Shown here: in pieces, positions 46,234 to 49,691 of the stretch | How the letters are laid out: each line of letters starts with the position of its first letter | How positions within the stretch are numbered: the first letter of the stretch is position 1 | NCBI RefSeq assembly: GCF_000373585.1 | Contig: NZ_KB891885.1 | Location: 190,605-240,295, forward strand | Origin: Streptomyces sp. MspMP-M5 | Lineage (GTDB): Bacteria > Actinomycetota > Actinomycetes > Streptomycetales > Streptomycetaceae | Direction: 5' to 3' | Length of the DNA stretch: 49,691 bases | Position numbers and translations under genes: made by a program | The notes under the pieces: model-generated | The model's input: only the letters and a program-made list of their open reading frames with translations | What the model was told of the DNA's origin: nothing | Database searches by the model: none

Positions 46234-46434
46234 GTCTTAGCCTTCGCTTCGTGAGTTGGGTATCCCCTCGGTCCCGGAGAACCGTGGGAAAGGGTCCTGT
46301 ACTGGCACCGCGACTGCTCACACAGCATGTGGCACTACGGGCGACGCAACCCGATCGTCCACCGCTGGTCAGCTGACCGGCTAGCCGGCGTAAGGCCCCT
46401 CACGTGAGATAGAGCAAGCCCATACGCATAACGA
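46234..46434 (-). promoter_or_regulatory. Predicted 5' leader of rplM-rpsI with palindromes
   Basis: If transcription starts near 46434, about 200 nt precede the rplM start. The leader holds three palindromes: CTCACGTGAG (46399-46408), CCGGCTAGCCGG (46377-46388) and GGTCAGCTGACC (46367-46378). The last two share two bases, so their hairpins exclude each other. L13 autoregulation through a leader is known in other bacteria; whether it occurs here is speculative. Confidence 0.4.
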
Positions 46435-46440
46435 ACTAGC

Positions 46441-46470
46441 AGGATACTGACCCGACCCCGTACGGGTCAA
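46441..46470 (-). promoter_or_regulatory. Candidate rplM promoter
   Basis: Minus-strand TTGACC (46470-46465) and TATCCT (46446-46441) with an 18-base spacer, consistent with the principal sigma factor. Confidence 0.65.
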
Positions 46471-46584
46471 AACGCGCCCCGGACAGGCGTGCGGACCGGT
46501 CCCCCCGCACCCCGTTCCCCAGCGGATCCGCCCGCGCTGCCGCACGGGTTCCGCTCCGCCCGCCACAGCCGCAGGCCCGCGCAC

Positions 46585-46590
46585 TAGGAT
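46585..46590 (+). promoter_or_regulatory. TAGGAT -10 box of probably leaderless gene
   Basis: TAGGAT, the commonest streptomycete -10 sequence, lies seven bases before the ATG at 46598, so transcription would start at or next to the start codon. No good -35 is visible. Confidence 0.55.
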
Positions 46591-46597
46591 GCGCGGC

Positions 46598-47461
46598 ATG
46601 AGTTTTGGGCAAGGGGGGCCGTTCGACGGCCCGGGGGGTTCCACTCCGGACTGGGCGGCGCTGGCCGAGGAGAGCGAGGCGCGCTCCCGCCGCAAGCGCT
46701 GGCTGCTGATCGGCGGCGGCGCGGTCGCCGCGGTCGCGGTGGCCGGCATCGTGGCCGCCGCCGTGATCACCAGCAGCGGCCCGTCCGACGACAAACCCTC
46801 GGCCCACGCCTCCCCCTCCGGCCGGACCGCAGTGCCGGACGACAAGCCGTCCTTCCCCGACGTCTCGGTCCCGCCCCCGCCCAACCCGCAGGACTACATC
46901 TCCGACCCCAAGAAGGACACCGCGCCGCTCACCCCGGCCACCCTCTTCGGACAGAAGGCGATGGTCGTCGGCGAGCACAGCTACCCGCAGACCGCCACCG
47001 CCGGCACCACCGACTGCACCGCCGGCGCCCAGGGTCCCCTGGTGTCCTCGCTCACCCACAACGGCTGCAAGCAGCTGCTGCGGGCCACCTACGCCAAGGG
47101 CGGGGTCGCGGTCACCATCGGCGTCGCGCTCTTCGACTCGCCCGCCAAGGCCGCCGCGGTCATGAACGAGAGCAAGCCCAACCTCATGCCGCTGGCCGGC
47201 AACGGCGTGCCCGCGGACTTCTGCCAGGGCAGCAAGTGCCGGATGACCACCAACGCCACCGGCCGCTACGCCTACTTCACCATCGCCGGCTACACCAACG
47301 GCAAGGACGTCACCGCCGGCGAGACCGCGTCCCAGCAGATCGCCCGCGACGGCGGCGCCTACGCCTTCGCGCAGATCGCCCAGCGCGGCAAGGACCAGGC
47401 CGCCAAGGCCGCCGCACAGCAGCTCAAGGAGGCCCAGCGGAAGGCCGGCCGGACCTCCTGA
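46598..47461 (+). CDS. Single-pass membrane protein, unknown function
   Basis: About 287 residues. Gly/Pro-rich N-terminus, basic RSRRKRW before one transmembrane helix (LLIGGGAVAAVAVAGIVAAAVI, near residues 37-58), then a Ser/Asp/Pro-rich stalk and an external domain. The external domain has four Cys: TTDCTAG, NGCKQLL and FCQGSKCRM, likely two disulphides. A C-terminal Lys/Ala/Gln helix ends it. No recognised family. ATG at 46598 is taken because TAGGAT sits seven bases upstream (leaderless); an ATG at 46589 overlaps that box. Confidence 0.8.
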   Translation: MSFGQGGPFDGPGGSTPDWAALAEESEARSRRKRWLLIGGGAVAAVAVAGIVAAAVITSSGPSDDKPSAHASPSGRTAVPDDKPSFPDVSVPPPPNPQDYISDPKKDTAPLTPATLFGQKAMVVGEHSYPQTATAGTTDCTAGAQGPLVSSLTHNGCKQLLRATYAKGGVAVTIGVALFDSPAKAAAVMNESKPNLMPLAGNGVPADFCQGSKCRMTTNATGRYAYFTIAGYTNGKDVTAGETASQQIARDGGAYAFAQIAQRGKDQAAKAAAQQLKEAQRKAGRTS

Positions 47462-47515
47462 CGGCCCCGCCGGTGCCCGCCCCGCGCCCCTCGGCGACCC
47501 GGGGCGGGCACCGGC

Positions 47516-48370
47516 TCAGCAGCAGCCGCCGCCCGACGGCAGGGACCGCTTGTTGCGCGCCTCCCTGTTCCGGGCCATCAGCAGCTCGTCGGCCGGGTAC
47601 CCGACCTCCTCCAGCGTCAGCCCGTGCGGCCGGACGACATGCACCGCGGAGTCCCGCACCCCGGCGGCCAGCACCTTCCCGGGCCACTCCGGCCCCCGGT
47701 GGCCGTCGCCGACGAAGAGCAGCGCGCCGATCAGCGAGCGCACCATGTTGTGGCAGAACGCGTCCGCCCGCACCGTCGCGGTGATGATCCCGTCCGCGCC
47801 CCTGACCAGGCTCAGCTCCTGGAGCGTACGGATCGTGGTCGCGCCCTCACGCTTCTTGCAGTACGCGGCGAAGTCGTGCTCCCCGAGGAGCCGCCGGGCG
47901 GCCTCGTTCATGGCGTCCACGTCGAGCGGCCAGTCGTGCCACAGGACGTGGCCCCGCAGCAGCGGGTCCACCCCGCCCGGGTTGTCGGTGACGCGGTAGG
48001 CGTAGCGCCGCCAGATCGCCGAGAACCGCGCGTTGAAGCCGTGCGGCGCCTCCCTCAGGGCCCACACCCGTACGTCCTTGGGCAGCCGCCCGGCGAGCCG
48101 CTTGAGCAGCTTCTCGTGGTGCTCGCGCCACACCTGTTCGGGCAGATCGACATGGGCGACCTGGCCCCGCGCGTGCACCCCGGCGTCGGTCCGCCCCGCG
48201 ACGGTGAGCTCGCAGGTCTCGCCGGACCGCGTCACGGTCCGGATCGCGTCCTCCAACTCGCCCTGGACCGTGCGCCGTTCGCGCTGTTTGGCCCAGCCGG
48301 AGAACTCCGCGCCGTCGTACGACAGGTCCAGCCGCACCCGGACGAACCCGGGCTCCACTTCGTCACTCAC
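47516..48370 (-). CDS. truA: tRNA pseudouridine(38-40) synthase TruA
   Basis: 284-residue pseudouridine synthase modifying the anticodon stem-loop. [18 protein letters not shown] at the N-terminus, catalytic Asp in [20 protein letters not shown], and [19 protein letters not shown] near the C-terminus. ATG at 48370. It lies downstream of rplQ, but a hairpin separates them. Confidence 0.97.
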   Translation of the reverse strand: MSDEVEPGFVRVRLDLSYDGAEFSGWAKQRERRTVQGELEDAIRTVTRSGETCELTVAGRTDAGVHARGQVAHVDLPEQVWREHHEKLLKRLAGRLPKDVRVWALREAPHGFNARFSAIWRRYAYRVTDNPGGVDPLLRGHVLWHDWPLDVDAMNEAARRLLGEHDFAAYCKKREGATTIRTLQELSLVRGADGIITATVRADAFCHNMVRSLIGALLFVGDGHRGPEWPGKVLAAGVRDSAVHVVRPHGLTLEEVGYPADELLMARNREARNKRSLPSGGGCC

Positions 48371-48402
48371 ACCGCAATCCTCTCAGGCCCGCCGCACGCG
48401 AA

Positions 48403-48432
48403 AGCGGGCCCGCCCCGAAGGGCGGACCCGCT
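48403..48432 (-). terminator. Terminator after rplQ
   Basis: AGCGGGCCCGCCC-CGAA-GGGCGGACCCGCT: a 13-bp stem with one mismatch and a four-base loop, 16 bases past the rplQ stop and before truA. Confidence 0.8.
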
Positions 48433-48447
48433 CACTCAGCGACGGAC

Positions 48448-48918
48448 TCAGGCGTCCTTGTCGGCTGCTTCCTCGGCCGGAGCCTCAGCGGCGGCCTCGG
48501 ACTCCTTCACCGCGCGCTTGGTCGCGGCCTCGGCCTCGGCGACGGTCGCCTTCTTGGCGATCTCGCCCTCGACCAGCTCGATGACGGCCATCGGAGCGTT
48601 GTCACCGCGGCGGTTGCCGATCTTGGTGATACGGGTGTAGCCACCCGGACGCTCCGCGAACCGCGGCGCGATCTCGGTGAAGAGCGTGTGCACGACGCTC
48701 TTGTCCGTGATCAGCTCCATGACCTGGCGGCGGTTGTGAAGGTCGCCCTTCTTCGCCTTGGTCACCAGACGCTCCGCGAACGGACGCAGACGACGGGCCT
48801 TGGCCTCGGTCGTCCGGATGCGGCCGTGCTCGAAGAGGTTGGTCGCCAGGTTGCGCAGGAGCGCCTTCTCGTGCGCAGCGCTGCCGCCCAGACGGGCGCC
48901 CTTGGTGGGCTTCGGCAT
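48448..48918 (-). CDS. rplQ: 50S ribosomal protein L17
   Basis: 156-residue L17. [40 protein letters not shown] and [20 protein letters not shown] are diagnostic; the last ~35 residues are an Ala/Glu/Lys tail common in Actinobacteria. It follows rpoA by 134 bp, a gap that contains a repeat element. Confidence 0.98.
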   Translation of the reverse strand: MPKPTKGARLGGSAAHEKALLRNLATNLFEHGRIRTTEAKARRLRPFAERLVTKAKKGDLHNRRQVMELITDKSVVHTLFTEIAPRFAERPGGYTRITKIGNRRGDNAPMAVIELVEGEIAKKATVAEAEAATKRAVKESEAAAEAPAEEAADKDA

Positions 48919-48999
48919 GGTGTATCTCCTTCATTGCTGCACCGGCCGTATCAGGTACCGGTGTCAGGACCCGATGAGCGAGCGCTCACCGGCAATACC

Positions 49000-49047
49000 C
49001 AGCCCCTCCGGCGTTTGAGGAGCGGGGGTCCGGGGGCAGAGCCCCCG
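49000..49047. repeat. Streptomyces-type intergenic repeat between rpoA and rplQ
   Basis: Contains CCCTCCGGCGTTTGAGGAGC followed by GGGGGTCC and the hairpin CGGGGGC-AGA-GCCCCCG (49031-49047). From general knowledge, this CTCCGGCGTTTGAGGAGCGG family is widely scattered between genes in Streptomyces genomes. Its presence between two cotranscribed ribosomal-operon genes is noteworthy. Confidence 0.8.
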
Positions 49048-49052
49048 AGACG

Positions 49053-49691
49053 TCAGTACTGCTCGGTCTCGACGAACCCGGCATCCGCGTCGTCGTCGGC
49101 ACCGAAGGCGTCCGCCGCAGCCGTCGGGTCGAACCCGGGAGGCGAGTCCTTCAGCGCCAGGCCCATACCGGCCAGCTTCGCCTTGACCTCGTCGATCGAC
49201 TTCGCACCGAAGTTGCGGATGTCGAGCAGGTCCGCCTCGGAGCGCGCCACGAGCTCACCCACGGAGTGGATGCCCTCACGCTTGAGGCAGTTGTAGGAGC
49301 GGACCGTGAGCTCCAGCTCCTCGATCGGCAGCGCCAGGTCGGCGGCGAGGGCGGCGTCCGTCGGGGACGGGCCCATGTCGATGCCCTCGGCGTCGATGTT
49401 CAGCTCACGCGCGAGACCGAACAGCTCGACCAGGGTCTTGCCGGCGGACGCCATGGCGTCGCGCGGCCGCATGGCCTGCTTGGTCTCGACGTCGACGATC
49501 AGCTTGTCGAAGTCGGTGCGCTGCTCGACACGGGTCGCCTCGACCTTGTAGGTGACCTTGAGCACCGGCGAGTAGATCGAGTCGACCGGGATCCGGCCGA
49601 TCTCCTGGCCGGCCTGCTTGTTCTGCACGGCGGAGACGTAGCCGCGACCGCGCTCGACGGTCAGCTCCATCTCCAGCTTGCCCTTGCCGTT
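49053..49691 (-). CDS. rpoA: DNA-directed RNA polymerase alpha subunit, C-terminal part
   Basis: Partial gene: the 5' end lies beyond the window. About 212 residues are seen, from the second half of the N-terminal dimerisation domain ([33 protein letters not shown]) through the linker to the C-terminal domain ([37 protein letters not shown]) that contacts UP elements and activators. The acidic tail ends [11 protein letters not shown]. Confidence 0.97.
   Translation of the reverse strand, partial: NGKGKLEMELTVERGRGYVSAVQNKQAGQEIGRIPVDSIYSPVLKVTYKVEATRVEQRTDFDKLIVDVETKQAMRPRDAMASAGKTLVELFGLARELNIDAEGIDMGPSPTDAALAADLALPIEELELTVRSYNCLKREGIHSVGELVARSEADLLDIRNFGAKSIDEVKAKLAGMGLALKDSPPGFDPTAAADAFGADDDADAGFVETEQY

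Overview
The window is high-GC DNA from a Streptomyces chromosome, in its conserved core. The evidence is gene content and order: rpoA, rplQ, truA, rplM-rpsI, glmM, coaA, glmS, acpS, nnr, alr, tsaE/tsaB/rimI/tsaD, groES-groEL1, whiD, bldM, shbA, guaB, guaB3 and glpD. Other support comes from GTG starts, GTGA/ATGA stop-start overlaps, CIRCE boxes, a sigma-BldN-type promoter before bldM and two Streptomyces-like intergenic repeat families. No transposase, integrase, tRNA, rRNA or CRISPR array was seen.

Layout. (1) 1-5.6 kb is a catabolic patch: an SDR dehydrogenase, a divergent cyclase-family hydrolase, a stand-alone HATPase and a two-gene acyl-CoA dehydrogenase operon. The SDR and the acyl-CoA dehydrogenase pair carry nearly the same palindromic operator. 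(2) 5.7-12.6 kb is a signalling patch: an XRE/DUF397 pair, a pseudokinase next to an intact Ser/Thr kinase, and a serine-hydrolase lipoprotein. (3) 12.7-18.8 kb holds glpD, a nucleotide-sugar dehydrogenase homologue without its catalytic cysteine, guaB3 and guaB. (4) 18.9-21.2 kb is the developmental block shbA-bldM-whiD. (5) 21.3-25.9 kb is accessory: LysR/MOSC divergent pair, a second SDR and a D-hydroxyacid dehydrogenase, with repeat-rich intergenic DNA. (6) 25.9-28.1 kb is the HrcA-type heat-shock operon groES-groEL1. (7) 28.4-31.5 kb holds a SEDS wall polymerase, a methyltransferase-like protein and a small Cys-rich protein. (8) 31.6-43.7 kb is a mostly minus-strand housekeeping run: t6A tRNA modification, alanine racemase, NAD(P)HX repair, AcpS and GlmS, with coaA on the plus strand at its upper end. 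It is interrupted by a secreted YkuD-like protein and a small gene with an iron-box-like sequence upstream. (9) 43.7-49.7 kb holds glmM, the rplM-rpsI operon, a membrane protein, truA, rplQ and the 3' part of rpoA.

Several genes serve cell-wall precursor supply and assembly (glmS, glmM, alr, the SEDS protein), and the development genes sit beside the purine genes. The least ordinary observations are the shared operator at 1115 and 5567, three degenerate enzyme homologues (pseudokinase, Cys-less sugar dehydrogenase, Cys-less YkuD-like protein), the perfect 10-bp inverted repeat before whiD, the overlapping iron-box-like sites at 35059-35088, and the tandem arrays at 25.5-25.8 kb. All motif calls are by eye; no database search was possible.
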